DNA of 64,000 nt from Streptomyces lincolnensis (GTDB lineage Bacteria > Actinomycetota > Actinomycetes > Streptomycetales > Streptomycetaceae): positions 2,232,001 to 2,296,000 of the forward strand of contig NZ_CP016438.1 of the NCBI RefSeq assembly GCF_001685355.1, written 5' to 3'. Below, one piece after another: positions 1 through 9,364 of the stretch. The notes under the pieces are model-generated. The model was not told the DNA's origin. It ran no database searches and saw only the letters and a list, made by a program, of their open reading frames with translations. A program made the translations under genes and the position numbers. Within the stretch, counting starts at the first letter, position 1; each line of letters opens with the position of its first letter.

Positions 1-1715
1 GCGCCCTGCTTTCCGGTGATCAGGGTACGGATGTAGACGATCCGCTCGCCCTTCTTTCCGGAGATACGGGCCCAGTCGTCCGGGTTGGTGGTGTTCGGCA
101 GGTCCTCGTTCTCCTTGAACTCGTCCACGCAGGCCTGGAGGAGGTGGGAGACGCGCAGACCCTTCTGGCTGTGGTCGAGGAAGTCCTTGATCGCCATCTT
201 CTTGGCGCGGCCCACGATGTTCTCGATCATGGCGCCGGAGTTGAAGTCCTTGAAGTAGAGGACTTCCTTGTCGCCGTTGGCGTAGGTGACTTCCAGGAAG
301 CGGTTCTCCTCGGACTCGGCGTACATGTGTTCCACGGCCGTCTGGATCATGCTCTGGACGGTGGTGGTCCTGCTGCCGCTGTGCTCGCCGAGGTCGTCGG
401 AGTGCAGCGGGAGGCGCTCGGTCAGGTACTTGCCGAAGATGTCCTTGGCGGCCTCGGCGTCGGGACGCTCGATCTTGATCTTCACGTCCAGGCGGCCGGG
501 GCGCAGGATGGCGGGGTCGATCATGTCCTCGCGGTTGGAGGCACCGATCACGACCACGTTCTGGAGGCCTTCCACACCGTCGATCTCGGCGAGCAGCTGC
601 GGGACGATGGTGTTCTCCACGTCCGAGCTGACACCGGAGCCACGGGTGCGGAACAGGGACTCCATCTCGTCGAAGAAGACGATGACGGGAGTGCCCTCGG
701 AGGCCTTCTCACGTGCACGCTGGAAGACGAGGCGGATCTGCCGCTCGGTCTCGCCGACGTACTTGTTGAGGAGCTCCGGGCCCTTGATGTTGAGGAAGAA
801 GCTCTTGCCGGTGGCCTGGCCGGTGACCTCGGCGACCTTCTTGGCCAGCGAGTTGGCGACGGCCTTGGCGATGAGCGTCTTGCCGCATCCGGGGGGCCCG
901 TACAGCAGCACGCCCTTGGGCGGCCGCAGTTCGTGCTCCTTGAACAGGTCGGGGTAGAGGTACGGAAGCTCGACGGCGTCGCGGATGGCCTCGATCTGGC
1001 CACCGAGTCCACCGATCTGCTCGTAGCCGATGTCGGGGACCTCTTCGAGGACGAGCTCCTCGACCTCGCTCTTGGGAACGACCTCGTAGACGTAACCGGA
1101 GCGGGGTTCGAGCAGCAGGGCGTCGCCGGGGCGGATGGTGACGTCCATCAGCGGCTCGGCGAGCCGTACCACCCGTTCCTCGTCGGTGTGCCCCTGTACG
1201 AGGGCGCGCTCGCCGTCCTCGAGGATCTCCTTGAGGGTGACGATGTCGCCGACGCTCTCGTACTCCATGGCCTCGACCACGTTGAGAGCTTCGTTGAGCA
1301 TCACTTCCTGGCCGCGCCTGAGCTCTTCGAGCTCGACGCTCGGGCTGACGTTCACCCGCAGCTTGCGGCCGCCGGTGAAGATGTCGGCCGTGCCGTCCTC
1401 GTTCGCTTCGAGGAAGACACCGAAGCCGGCCGGCGGCTGTGCGAGCCGGTCGACCTCCTCCTTGAGGGCCACGATCTGGTCGCGGGCCTCACGGAGCGTG
1501 TTCGCCAGCCGCTCGTTCTGCGCGGACACGCCGGCCAGATTGGTCTGCAGCTCGACGATCCGCTCTTCGAGAATCCTCGTGTGTCGCGGAGAGTCGGCGA
1601 GCTTGCGTCGCAGGACGGCGATCTCCTGCTCAAGGTAGGCAATCTGCCCGGCAGGGTCGTCGGACCCTCGTCCCGGGCGGATGCCGCGGTTCATGTCGTC
1701 GTCGTGGGCTGCCAC
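1..1715 (-). CDS. arc: Proteasome-associated AAA ATPase ARC/Mpa (3' end off-window)
   Basis: This is the ring-forming ATPase that unfolds pupylated proteins for the 20S proteasome in the cytoplasm. An N-terminal coiled coil (about residues 18-70) is followed by OB-type interdomains and one AAA module. Walker A GPPGCGKT lies near residue 272 and Walker [11 protein letters not shown] near 343. The frame starts at a GTG preceded by GGAGGTGAGG and runs off the left edge after about 571 codons; the family is usually about 588 residues, so roughly the last 17 residues, including the C-terminal proteasome-docking tail, are missing. In other actinobacteria dop, pup, prcB and prcA follow downstream, which here would be left of the window. 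The identification is firm. Confidence 0.96.
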   Translation of the reverse strand, partial: MAAHDDDMNRGIRPGRGSDDPAGQIAYLEQEIAVLRRKLADSPRHTRILEERIVELQTNLAGVSAQNERLANTLREARDQIVALKEEVDRLAQPPAGFGVFLEANEDGTADIFTGGRKLRVNVSPSVELEELRRGQEVMLNEALNVVEAMEYESVGDIVTLKEILEDGERALVQGHTDEERVVRLAEPLMDVTIRPGDALLLEPRSGYVYEVVPKSEVEELVLEEVPDIGYEQIGGLGGQIEAIRDAVELPYLYPDLFKEHELRPPKGVLLYGPPGCGKTLIAKAVANSLAKKVAEVTGQATGKSFFLNIKGPELLNKYVGETERQIRLVFQRAREKASEGTPVIVFFDEMESLFRTRGSGVSSDVENTIVPQLLAEIDGVEGLQNVVVIGASNREDMIDPAILRPGRLDVKIKIERPDAEAAKDIFGKYLTERLPLHSDDLGEHSGSRTTTVQSMIQTAVEHMYAESEENRFLEVTYANGDKEVLYFKDFNSGAMIENIVGRAKKMAIKDFLDHSQKGLRVSHLLQACVDEFKENEDLPNTTNPDDWARISGKKGERIVYIRTLITGKQG

Positions 1716-1959
1716 GGTCCTCACCTCCTCCAAGGGGAGCTGGACGCTTCCAGACCCTACCTGGGTGGGTGTCGATTGAAACCCCTAGATCACAAAGACG
1801 GTCGGGGTGTGTCCGATCTTCACCCTTGCGCTCTCCCTCACGCCAGGGGAATACCCACCGAACATGATTGGAAAGCCGTCGGAGGTAGGGTCACAGTGTT
1901 CAACACCCGTCAGAGCTGGCCGGATTCCCGGAACGCTCTGTACTTAAACGGCAGGAGAG

Positions 1960-2265
1960 ATGAGCGTGCAGCAGGAGGCCGAGGCCGGCGGCGAGGCACT
2001 GGAGGTCTGGATCGACCAGGACCTCTGCACCGGCGACGGCATCTGCGCCCAGTACGCGCCAGAGGTGTTCGAGCTGGACATCGACGGCCTCGCCTACGTG
2101 AAGGGATCCGACGACGAGTTGCTCCAGGACAAGGGCGCCACAACGCCCGTACCCCTGCCGCTTCTCACGGATGTGGTGGACTCGGCCAAGGAGTGTCCGG
2201 GGGACTGCATCCACGTGCGTCGGGTTTCGGACAGGGTCGAGGTCTACGGCCCCGACGTCGAGTGA
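1960..2265 (+). CDS. Small ferredoxin, [3Fe-4S]/[4Fe-4S] type
   Basis: This 101-residue protein has the cysteine pattern of a single-cluster actinobacterial ferredoxin: CTGDGIC at about residues 23-29 and a distal CPGDC near residue 80. The spacing, with an Asp in place of one cysteine of the first group, resembles [3Fe-4S] ferredoxins that pass electrons to cytochromes P450 and similar oxidoreductases. The acidic composition fits a soluble electron carrier. The ATG follows an AGGAGAG ribosome site. It is transcribed divergently from the ARC ATPase, and no P450 or reductase partner lies next to it, so the redox partner is unknown. Confidence 0.85.
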   Translation: MSVQQEAEAGGEALEVWIDQDLCTGDGICAQYAPEVFELDIDGLAYVKGSDDELLQDKGATTPVPLPLLTDVVDSAKECPGDCIHVRRVSDRVEVYGPDVE

Positions 2266-2323
2266 CCATATCGGCACACGGCGTCACTACTGTCTGATTT
2301 CTCACAGATGCCGGTGACCCGGC

Positions 2324-2908
2324 TCACACGTTCCCCGTGCCGGCCGGTGTCGAGCGGATGAACGAGCCGTTCTTCCAGCGCCACTTCGCGCTCTGCTTCA
2401 CATCCGGGCAGCAACTGGGCACGTCGGACGTCGAGTAGCCGAGGAGCGTCGCGAGGACGGCGCCGTCCCGCAGCGCGAAGTCCGTGACCGTACGGCGGTC
2501 CTTGGGGTCGACGAGCGTGGCGACCACCCGGGGGGCGCCGGTCTCCTTGGCCCGGGTCAGGACGTACACACCGTCGGGCGGGGTGCCCATCGCCGCGTCG
2601 CAGTGCACCACCGCCACCGTCTCCGGCCGGCCGTCGCCGTCGAGGTCTCCGGTGGCCTTCTTCACGACGATGGCTTTCACCGGGCCGCACTCGATCGGGA
2701 ACTCGACGCTCGCGGGATCCGGGGGCGTGGTGAAGGCCGGGGCGGGAGCCGTTCTGCTCTGCGGGCCGGCCGCCTGCGCCGCCGTCGCCGGGTCGGGCTG
2801 GAGCACCGAGGACAGGGCCACCACGCCGGCGATGGCCGTCGCGGTGGCGACCCAGTGGATCGGACGGGGGTGCGTGTGTGCCAGTTCCGGGACGGCGGAG
2901 TGCTGCAC
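2324..2908 (-). CDS. Secreted or membrane-anchored hypothetical protein
   Basis: The protein has 194 residues with no recognised enzyme family. The GTG start was chosen because AGGAGA lies 10 bases upstream; an ATG 54 bases further out has no good ribosome site. An N-terminal hydrophobic stretch (WVATATAIAGVVALSS) suggests a signal peptide or anchor. The segment DLDGDGRPETVAVVHC resembles an FG-GAP/VCBS-type calcium-loop repeat, and a CC pair precedes a Trp-rich C-terminus (KWRWKNGSFI). Such proteins are common as exported hypotheticals in Streptomyces. It is separated from the upstream trmI gene by a strong hairpin, so it is probably transcribed alone. Confidence 0.7.
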   Translation of the reverse strand: MQHSAVPELAHTHPRPIHWVATATAIAGVVALSSVLQPDPATAAQAAGPQSRTAPAPAFTTPPDPASVEFPIECGPVKAIVVKKATGDLDGDGRPETVAVVHCDAAMGTPPDGVYVLTRAKETGAPRVVATLVDPKDRRTVTDFALRDGAVLATLLGYSTSDVPSCCPDVKQSAKWRWKNGSFIRSTPAGTGNV

Positions 2909-3059
2909 TAGGAAGTGTCTCCTGAGGGCTGTGCCGGTGGGATGGCCTGCATGGTGCCACACGTCACAGCCGGTACGGAACGGCGGGGTGGGGTTCCGGG
3001 GACGGAGGCTTACGGACTCCGGCGGGATGTCAAGAGGCGTCGGGCGGTACCAACACGAG

Positions 3060-3108
3060 GGCGCCGTGGCCGAGTTCCGGGTGATGACGGGAACTCGGCC
3101 ACGGCGCC
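3060..3108 (-). terminator. Strong hairpin terminator downstream of trmI
   Basis: A perfect 19-bp inverted repeat (arms 3060-3078 and 3090-3108, core GTGGCCGAGTTCC) closes an 11-base loop. It lies just past the trmI stop codon. There is no U tract, as is usual for Streptomyces terminators. Confidence 0.8.
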
Positions 3109-3136
3109 GCCGCGTTGAGCAGTTGGAGAGCCGGCC

Positions 3137-4039
3137 TCAGCGGCCGTTGCCTCCGTCGGCGTTGGGGCCGGTGTAGTCCTCGCCGTAGGCGCCCTTGGCG
3201 GGGCGGCGGCGGCGCATGGGCGGCTCGACGCCGTCGGCGAGGCGACGGGCGGTGAGCAGGAAGCCGGTGTGGCCGATCATCCGGTGGTCCGGGCGGACGG
3301 CCAGGCCCTCGACGTGCCAGTTGCGGATCATCGACTCCCAGGAGGTCGGCTCGTTGAAGGAGCCGATCTCGCGGATGGACTCCACGGTCCGCGCGAGCTG
3401 GGTGGTGGTGGCGACGTAGCAGCACAGGATGCCGCCGGGCACGAGCGCCTTGGAGACGGCCTCCAGGCACTCCCAGGGGGCGAGCATGTCGAGGATGACG
3501 CGGTCGACGTCGGCGTCGGACAGGTTGTCCTGGAGGTCGCCGACGGTGAGCTGCCAGGCGGGGTGCGGGCCGCCGAAGTAGCGCTCCACGTTCTGCCGCG
3601 CGATGTCCGCGAAGTCCTCGCGGCGCTCGTAGCTGTGCAGCATGCCCTGGTCGCCGATGGCCCGCAGCAGAAAGCTGCTGAGCGAGCCGGAGCCGACACC
3701 GGCTTCGACCACGCGTGCGCCGGGAAAGATGTCGGCGAAGGCGAGGATCTGCCCCGCGTCCTTCGGGTACACGACGGCTGCCCCGCGGGGCATGGACAGG
3801 ACGTAGTCGGGGAGCAGGGGGCGCAGCGCGAGGTAGGCGACGTTCCCGGTGGTGCGGACAACGCTGCCCTCGGGAGCACCGATCAGTTCGTCGTGCGGGA
3901 AGGAACCCTTGTGGGTGTGGAAGTTCTTCCCGGCCTCGAGCGTGAACGTGTAGTGGCGGCCCTTGGGGTCGGTCAGCTGAACCTGGTCCCCGACCTTGAA
4001 GGGCCCGCGCCTGCGGGCGGCACCGGTCGGTTCGGACAT
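3137..4039 (-). CDS. trmI: tRNA (adenine-58-N1)-methyltransferase TrmI
   Basis: This 300-residue SAM-dependent enzyme makes m1A58 in the T loop of tRNAs and works as a homotetramer. A small N-terminal beta domain (FKVGDQVQLTDPKGRHYTF) precedes the Rossmann methyltransferase core. The SAM-binding motif I is VVEAGVGSGSLSSFLLRAIG near residue 110, and the catalytic-loop motif is DRVILDMLAPWE near residue 180. Length and motifs match actinobacterial TrmI (Rv2118c type) throughout. It lies just downstream, by 38 bases, of the site-2 protease on the same strand, so the two may be cotranscribed. Confidence 0.95.
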   Translation of the reverse strand: MSEPTGAARRRGPFKVGDQVQLTDPKGRHYTFTLEAGKNFHTHKGSFPHDELIGAPEGSVVRTTGNVAYLALRPLLPDYVLSMPRGAAVVYPKDAGQILAFADIFPGARVVEAGVGSGSLSSFLLRAIGDQGMLHSYERREDFADIARQNVERYFGGPHPAWQLTVGDLQDNLSDADVDRVILDMLAPWECLEAVSKALVPGGILCCYVATTTQLARTVESIREIGSFNEPTSWESMIRNWHVEGLAVRPDHRMIGHTGFLLTARRLADGVEPPMRRRRPAKGAYGEDYTGPNADGGNGR

Positions 4040-4077
4040 GTGAACAGCCTACCGGTCCCGGCGGGGGCCGCCGACCA

Positions 4078-5679
4078 CTAGGAGGGCCTGGCCATGGCCT
4101 TCACGAAGGCGCGTTCCACGTCGGCCGCGGACAGGACGCCGTAGATCTCGCCGGTGTCCTCCACCACCAGGTACTCGGTGGCCGGGGTGGCGCGCAGGGC
4201 GTCCAGCAGGTCCTCCCCCGCCAGTTCCGCCGAGACGCGCATGCCGTCCGTCAGGTCCTGGGCGAGGCCGCTGACGGCGACCCAGGGGCGGCGGTGTTCG
4301 GGTACGCCGACGATGGCGGCCTCGCGGACGAGGGAGAGGGGATGGCCGTCGGCGTCCACGACGACCAGGGCGCGGGCTCCGGCGGCGTTGGCGCGGCGCA
4401 GGGCCTCCGAGAGGGGGGTGTCGGTCTCGACGGGGACCGCGCGGCGGGTCAGGGTGCGGGCGCGCAGCTCGGGCAGGTGTTCGCGCAGGCGGGCCATGCG
4501 CAGGCTGTTCCCGGCGCCGGTCCAGATGATCGCGGCGAGGATCGCGGCGAGCAGGGCGTCCATGACGGTGTCCATGCCGACGTTGTCCTCGGCGTTGGAG
4601 CCGAGCGCCCCGGACTGGGTGAGCAGGGGCAGGCCGATCAGGACGGAGACGGCGAGGGCGCGGCCGACCCAGGCGGCGGCGACGGTGCCGCTCATGGGCT
4701 TGCCGGTGATCTTCCAGATGACCGCGCGGAGCATGCGGCCGCCGTCGAGGGGCAGGCCGGGCAGCAGGTTGAAGGCGGCGACGATCAGGTTGGAGACCAT
4801 CAGGCCGGCCAGCAGGACGCCGGGGACCGTGCCGGGCTCGACCGGCTGCATGGCCAGGTAGAAGAGGCCGGAGAGGGCGAGGGAGAGCAGCGGGCCGACG
4901 AAGGCCAGCCAGAACTCCCGGCCCGGGGTCTCGGCCTCCTTCTCGATCTCGGAGACGCCGCCGAAGAACTGGAGCTGGATGCGGCGGACCGGGAGCTTGA
5001 AGCGGAGGGCGGCGACCGTGTGGGCCAGTTCGTGGACCAGGACGGAGGCGTAGAAGGCGACAGCGAAGAAGAGGGAGACGAGATAGCGGGCGGCGCCGAG
5101 CTCGGGCAGGACCCGGTCGAGCTGGCCGCCGAACACCCAGGTGATCAGGGCCGCGACGAGGAACCAGCTGGGCGCCACGTACACGGGCACGCCGAACGGC
5201 CGGCCCATCAGCAGCCCGCCCCCGGGGCCCCGCTCCCGCCGGGGAGGACGGCCCTTGGCGAGACCGCTGTGGGCGAGGGTCCGGTCACCGGCGGGCTGGG
5301 GGTGCTCAGGGTGACCCGTGTGCGCTTCGTGCCGGTGCTGTTCGGTGCCGGCGGGCTGCTCGCCGGCCTTGCCCTCGGGGGCGGCGGGCTCGGGGGCCGC
5401 GTGCTCGGGGGTGGTCTTCTCCTCGGAGGGTCCCTGGTCGCTCGGCCCTCCGCCGCTCGATCCGTGGCCGGCGCCGGCATCCGGGGTCTCCGGCGGGACG
5501 TCCACCTTCCGTACGACCATGGTCGGTTCGTCGACGGGAGGGGCCTCGCCGGTGTCGGTGCCCTGCGGGGGCGGACCGGGGCGTGCGGGGCCGGTGGCCG
5601 GGGTCGCAGGTGCTGCGTGGCGCTCGGTCGGCTCGTCGTTGCCGGACCGCGGCTGCCCGCTCCCGCCGCTCTCGTCCAC
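4078..5679 (-). CDS. Site-2 protease (M50 family) with C-terminal CBS domains
   Basis: This 533-residue integral-membrane zinc metalloprotease belongs to the intramembrane S2P/RIP family. The zinc motif HELAH is near residue 214 and the second motif NLLPGLPLDGGRM near residue 308, both within a hydrophobic core of about six transmembrane segments. Two CBS domains, about residues 400-530, probably sense nucleotides or energy state. The first 150 residues are Pro/Gly/Glu-rich and look disordered, which is long for the family. The GTG start follows GAGGGGAAACC. Its substrate cannot be read from the sequence; anti-sigma factors are typical targets of related proteases. Confidence 0.9.
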   Translation of the reverse strand: MDESGGSGQPRSGNDEPTERHAAPATPATGPARPGPPPQGTDTGEAPPVDEPTMVVRKVDVPPETPDAGAGHGSSGGGPSDQGPSEEKTTPEHAAPEPAAPEGKAGEQPAGTEQHRHEAHTGHPEHPQPAGDRTLAHSGLAKGRPPRRERGPGGGLLMGRPFGVPVYVAPSWFLVAALITWVFGGQLDRVLPELGAARYLVSLFFAVAFYASVLVHELAHTVAALRFKLPVRRIQLQFFGGVSEIEKEAETPGREFWLAFVGPLLSLALSGLFYLAMQPVEPGTVPGVLLAGLMVSNLIVAAFNLLPGLPLDGGRMLRAVIWKITGKPMSGTVAAAWVGRALAVSVLIGLPLLTQSGALGSNAEDNVGMDTVMDALLAAILAAIIWTGAGNSLRMARLREHLPELRARTLTRRAVPVETDTPLSEALRRANAAGARALVVVDADGHPLSLVREAAIVGVPEHRRPWVAVSGLAQDLTDGMRVSAELAGEDLLDALRATPATEYLVVEDTGEIYGVLSAADVERAFVKAMARPS

Positions 5680-5854
5680 GGTTTCCCCTCGTTCGAAGCG
5701 TCTTCCGCGCCTGCCGGGCGGAAGGGTCTCGGGTCGATGGTATGCGGCCGTCGCGACGCGTTCCGCCCCGGCACCCCCTGTGTTTCCACAGCCGTCGCAC
5801 CGGTCACGGCGGCGGCTGGGTCACTGTCAGTGGCGGGCCGTATGGTCTGGGGTC

Positions 5855-6952
5855 ATGGAGACGAGCACCGAGGGCGTCGCGGACACCGCCGACGAGGGCA
5901 CCACGCAGGCGGACGAGCCGGCGCCGGACCCGACGGCCCCGCCCACACGCGTGGACACGGCGGACATCCCGGGACCAGCAGCCACCACCGAGGCCGAGAC
6001 CGAGACCGAAGCCGAGGTGCAGCGCCCCGTCGCCATACCGCCCGCCTCCCTGTCCCCCTCCCGTGCGGGCGACTTCATGCAGTGCCCGTTGCTGTACCGG
6101 TTCCGGGTGATCGACCGGCTGCCGGAGAAGCCGAGCGAGGCGGCGACGCGGGGCACGCTGGTGCACGCGGTGCTGGAGCGGATGTTCGACGCCCCGGCCG
6201 CCGAGCGGACCGCGCCCCGCGCCAAGTCGCTCGTCCCCGGCCAGTGGGACCGGCTCCGGGAGTCGCGGCCCGAGGTCGTCGAACTGTTCGCGGACGATCC
6301 GGAGGGCGAGCGGCTGGCGCGCTGGCTGGGTGAGGCGGAGCAGCTCGTGGAGCGCTGGTTCACGCTGGAGGACCCGACCCGGCTGGAGCCGGTCGAGCGC
6401 GAGCTGTTCGTCGAGGCGGTGCTGGACTCGGGGCTGAAGCTGCGCGGGATCATCGACCGCGTCGACGTGGCGCCGACCGGCGAGGTGCGGATCGTCGACT
6501 ACAAGACGGGCAAGGCGCCCCGCCCCGAGTACGCCGAGGGCGCCCTGTTCCAGATGAAGTTCTACGCCCTGGTCGTGTGGCGCCTGAAGAACGTGGTCCC
6601 GCGCCGGCTCCAGCTCGTCTATCTCGGCAGCGGTGACGTCGTGACCTACGACCCCGTCCTCGCTGACCTGGAGCGTGTCGAGCGCAAGCTGCACGCGCTG
6701 TGGGAGGCGATCCGGGAGGCCACCGAGACCGGGGAGTGGCGGCCGCGGCCCACCAAGCTGTGCGGCTGGTGCGACCACCAGGCGCACTGCCCGGAGTTCG
6801 GCGGCACTCCCCCGCCGTATCCGCTGCCCGTGCGGGGCGCCGTGCCGGACGCGGCCGGGGGTCCGGGAGTCGTCCCCCGTGCGGAACAGGCGGTTCCCGT
6901 GAGGGCGGCCGAGTCCGGCGGCGCGCCGCAGGGCAGAATGGGGCCGGACTAG
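5855..6952 (+). CDS. RecB-like PD-(D/E)XK nuclease with Fe-S cysteines
   Basis: This 365-residue protein has the nuclease module found in RecB, AddB and Cas4. The active-site segment runs GIIDRVD ... IVDYKTGK, the Asp and Lys being metal and catalytic residues. The C-terminal cysteines CGWCDHQAHC, with an early FMQCP cysteine, match the four-Cys Fe-S staple of AddB/Cas4 nucleases. No helicase domain is present. The first 60 residues are Thr/Pro/Glu-rich and poorly conserved in type. The ATG sits 9 bases after TATGGT, so the mRNA may be leaderless. It resembles Rv2119 of M. tuberculosis in both type and position. It is coupled to the downstream regulator. Confidence 0.88.
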   Translation: METSTEGVADTADEGTTQADEPAPDPTAPPTRVDTADIPGPAATTEAETETEAEVQRPVAIPPASLSPSRAGDFMQCPLLYRFRVIDRLPEKPSEAATRGTLVHAVLERMFDAPAAERTAPRAKSLVPGQWDRLRESRPEVVELFADDPEGERLARWLGEAEQLVERWFTLEDPTRLEPVERELFVEAVLDSGLKLRGIIDRVDVAPTGEVRIVDYKTGKAPRPEYAEGALFQMKFYALVVWRLKNVVPRRLQLVYLGSGDVVTYDPVLADLERVERKLHALWEAIREATETGEWRPRPTKLCGWCDHQAHCPEFGGTPPPYPLPVRGAVPDAAGGPGVVPRAEQAVPVRAAESGGAPQGRMGPD

Positions 6953-6966
6953 CGAAGGAGACTTAC

Positions 6967-7638
6967 GTGGCCATCCGCGTCCTACTGGTCGACGACCAGC
7001 CGCTGCTGCGCACCGGCTTCCGGATGATTCTGGAGGCCGAGCAGGACATCGCGGTCGTGGGCGAGGCCGGAGACGGCCTTCAGGCTCTCGACCAGGTGCG
7101 GGCTCTTCAGCCCGATGTGGTTCTGATGGACATCCGTATGCCGCGGATGGACGGTGTGGAGGCGACCCGGCAGATCACCGGTCCCGGGCGGGACGGCCCG
7201 GCCAAGGTGCTGGTGCTGACCACCTTCGACCTCGACGAGTACGTGGTGGAGGCGCTGCGGGCGGGCGCCAGCGGCTTCCTGCTCAAGGACGCCCCGGCCA
7301 ACGAGCTGGTGCAGGCGATCCGGGTGGTGGCGGCGGGCGAGGCGATGCTCGCGCCGAGCATCACGCGCCGGCTGCTGGACAAGTACGCCACGCATCTGCC
7401 GTCCGGCGACGAACCGGTCCCGGACACCCTGCACACGCTCACCGACCGTGAGGTCGAGGTGCTGAAGCTGGTGGCGCGCGGGCTGTCCAACGCCGAGATC
7501 GCCGCCGACCTCTTCGTCAGCGAGACCACGGTCAAGACGCACGTGGGCCATGTGCTGACCAAGCTGGGGCTGCGCGACCGGGTGCAGGCCGCGGTGTACG
7601 CGTACGAGAGCGGCCTGGTGCGTCCCGGCGCCCAGTGA
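6967..7638 (+). CDS. NarL/FixJ-type response regulator, orphan
   Basis: This 223-residue two-domain transcription factor has a receiver domain with the acidic pair VDDQ at residues 9-10, the phosphoacceptor Asp55 in LMDIRMP, and Lys in FLLKDAP. A LuxR-type helix-turn-helix follows (LTDREVEVLKLVARGLSNAEIA, continuing to TTVKTHVGHVLTKLGL). The GTG start has AAGGAG 6 bases upstream and lies only 14 bases after the nuclease stop, so the two genes form an operon. No sensor kinase is adjacent, so its partner must be encoded elsewhere or the protein acts as an orphan. Confidence 0.93.
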   Translation: MAIRVLLVDDQPLLRTGFRMILEAEQDIAVVGEAGDGLQALDQVRALQPDVVLMDIRMPRMDGVEATRQITGPGRDGPAKVLVLTTFDLDEYVVEALRAGASGFLLKDAPANELVQAIRVVAAGEAMLAPSITRRLLDKYATHLPSGDEPVPDTLHTLTDREVEVLKLVARGLSNAEIAADLFVSETTVKTHVGHVLTKLGLRDRVQAAVYAYESGLVRPGAQ

Positions 7639-7656
7639 CCGCACGCGGTACTACGA

Positions 7657-7696
7657 CGAGGAGGGCGTCCCCTGCCTTCGGGGGGCGCCCTCCTCG
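7657..7696. terminator. Bidirectional hairpin between convergent genes
   Basis: The inverted repeat CGAGGAGGGCGTCCCC / GGGGGCGCCCTCCTCG has 16 pairs with one G-U and an 8-base loop. It separates the response regulator from the converging solute-binding protein gene. Confidence 0.75.
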
Positions 7697-7713
7697 CGTG
7701 TGCGGGTTCTCGC

Positions 7714-9294
7714 TCAGGCCTTGCTGAGCTCCCAGAACCGGAACACGGTCGAGGCGTCCAGGCAGTACTCGAGGCCGTAGACGCCCTCGCGGGTGACCGC
7801 GTACTGCTTGGCCTGCCAGACCGGGAGGACGGGCAGGTCGTCGGCGACGATGTCCTGGAGCTTGCCGTAGTCCTCGTCGGTGGCCGAGCGGTCGGACTGG
7901 GCGGCGGTCTGCGGGATCAGCGTGCCGGTGATCGCGCTGTTGGTGTAGTTGTTGCCCAGCACGTTGCCCTTGCCGAAGAAGGGGGCCGTGAAGTTGTCGG
8001 CGTCCGGGTAGTCGGGCACCCAGCCCTTGACGTAGACGCCGTACTTGCCGGCGGCGATGTCCTTCTCGTACTCGGGGAAGGCGACGGACTTGACGTCGGC
8101 GTCGAACAGGCCGCTGTCGTTGAGCTGCTGGGCTATCCCCTTGAGCAGGGCGTCGGTGGCCGGGCCGTAGCGGGCCGGGGTCGACCAGAGGGTCAGCTTC
8201 ACCTTGTCGGTGATGCCGTCGGACCGGAGGGCCTCGGCGGCCTTGGCCTTGGAGGGGCGGGCGCCGTAGGTGTCGAAGAAGGCCGTGTTGTGGCCGGAGA
8301 TGCCGGCCGGGATGATCGAGTACAGCGCGGTGGCCGTGCCCTGGTAGACCTCGTGGATCAGCGCGTCGCGGTCGATCAGGTAGGCCATGGCCTGGCGGAC
8401 GCCGAGCTGTCCGGCGACCGGGTCCTTCATGTTGAAGACGAGGTGCTGGACCTCGGCGCTGCTGCCCTCGACGAGTTCGACGCCGGTGCTGGCTCCGCCC
8501 TTCTCGATCTCGGCGATGTCGTTCGCGCCGAGACCGCGGTAGGCGATGTCGACCTGCTCGTCGACCAGGGCCTTCTTGAGGGCGCTCTGGTCGCCGTGGA
8601 AGAACTTCAGCGTCACGCCGGAGTTGCGTACGTCGGCGGTGCCCTTGTAGTTCTCGTTGACCGAGAAGACGGCCTCGTCGTCGCCGAAGGAGTCCAGCTT
8701 GTAGGGGCCGGAGCCGATCGCCTTGCCGTCCTCGCGCAGCCCCTTCTCGTCGTACTGGGTGTGGTCGACGATGGAGCCGGCGCCGGAGGCGATCTTGCTC
8801 GGGAAGGTCGCGTCGGGCGTGTTGAGGCGGAAGACGACCGTCTTCGCGTCCGGCGTCTCGACCTCGTCGAGCATGGGGAACATGATCGCGGGGCCGGCGT
8901 CGTCGTTGATGTTCAGCATGCGGTCGAAGGAGAACTTGACGTCCTTCGAGGTGAGCGCGTCACCGTTGCTGAACTTGAGGCCGTCGTTCAGGGTGCACTG
9001 GTAGACCTGGGTCCGCGCGTCCGTGAAGGAGCACTTCTTCGCCAGCTCGGGCTGCGGTTCGGTGCTCCCCTTGGGAAAGCTGAGCAGGGACTGGAAGACG
9101 TTGTTGAACAACAGCCAGGAGCCGGGGTCGTAGCCGGACGCGGGATCGGTGGCCAGGACGTCGTCGGACATCCCCATCACCACCGAGGAGCCGGTCCCCC
9201 CGGACCCCCCTGACTCCGTTCCGCAGGCGGTCAACAGGCCGGAGGCCAGTCCTGCCATGATCGGCAGGACCGGCCACTGGGTGCGCATGTTCAC
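7714..9294 (-). CDS. Family-5 (peptide/nickel type) ABC solute-binding lipoprotein
   Basis: The protein has about 526 residues and is an extracellular substrate-binding lipoprotein of the DppA/OppA family. It starts with a lipoprotein signal (LPIMAGLASGLLTAC) and the mature part begins with a Gly/Ser-rich linker. The body shows family-5 signatures such as LNDGLKFSNGDALTSKDVKF and, near the C-terminus, VLPVWQAKQYAVTR. The GTG start is preferred over an ATG two codons later because AAGG lies 9 bases ahead of it. It is a close paralogue of the gene upstream (70 bases apart, same strand). No permease or ATPase genes are next to it. Confidence 0.9.
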   Translation of the reverse strand: MNMRTQWPVLPIMAGLASGLLTACGTESGGSGGTGSSVVMGMSDDVLATDPASGYDPGSWLLFNNVFQSLLSFPKGSTEPQPELAKKCSFTDARTQVYQCTLNDGLKFSNGDALTSKDVKFSFDRMLNINDDAGPAIMFPMLDEVETPDAKTVVFRLNTPDATFPSKIASGAGSIVDHTQYDEKGLREDGKAIGSGPYKLDSFGDDEAVFSVNENYKGTADVRNSGVTLKFFHGDQSALKKALVDEQVDIAYRGLGANDIAEIEKGGASTGVELVEGSSAEVQHLVFNMKDPVAGQLGVRQAMAYLIDRDALIHEVYQGTATALYSIIPAGISGHNTAFFDTYGARPSKAKAAEALRSDGITDKVKLTLWSTPARYGPATDALLKGIAQQLNDSGLFDADVKSVAFPEYEKDIAAGKYGVYVKGWVPDYPDADNFTAPFFGKGNVLGNNYTNSAITGTLIPQTAAQSDRSATDEDYGKLQDIVADDLPVLPVWQAKQYAVTREGVYGLEYCLDASTVFRFWELSKA

Positions 9295-9364
9295 GTAGGA
9301 ATGCCTTGTCGTCGGTGTGCGGGACCCCGGGGCCACCCTCCCCGGCCCCGGGCACGGGAGACTG

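Noticed and set aside
144..2297. 717-residue plus-strand open frame opposite the ARC ATPase
   Set aside because: It runs antisense to a certain gene, has the Gly/Leu/Val/Asp/Arg-heavy composition of a shadow frame in GC-rich DNA, and shows no domain.
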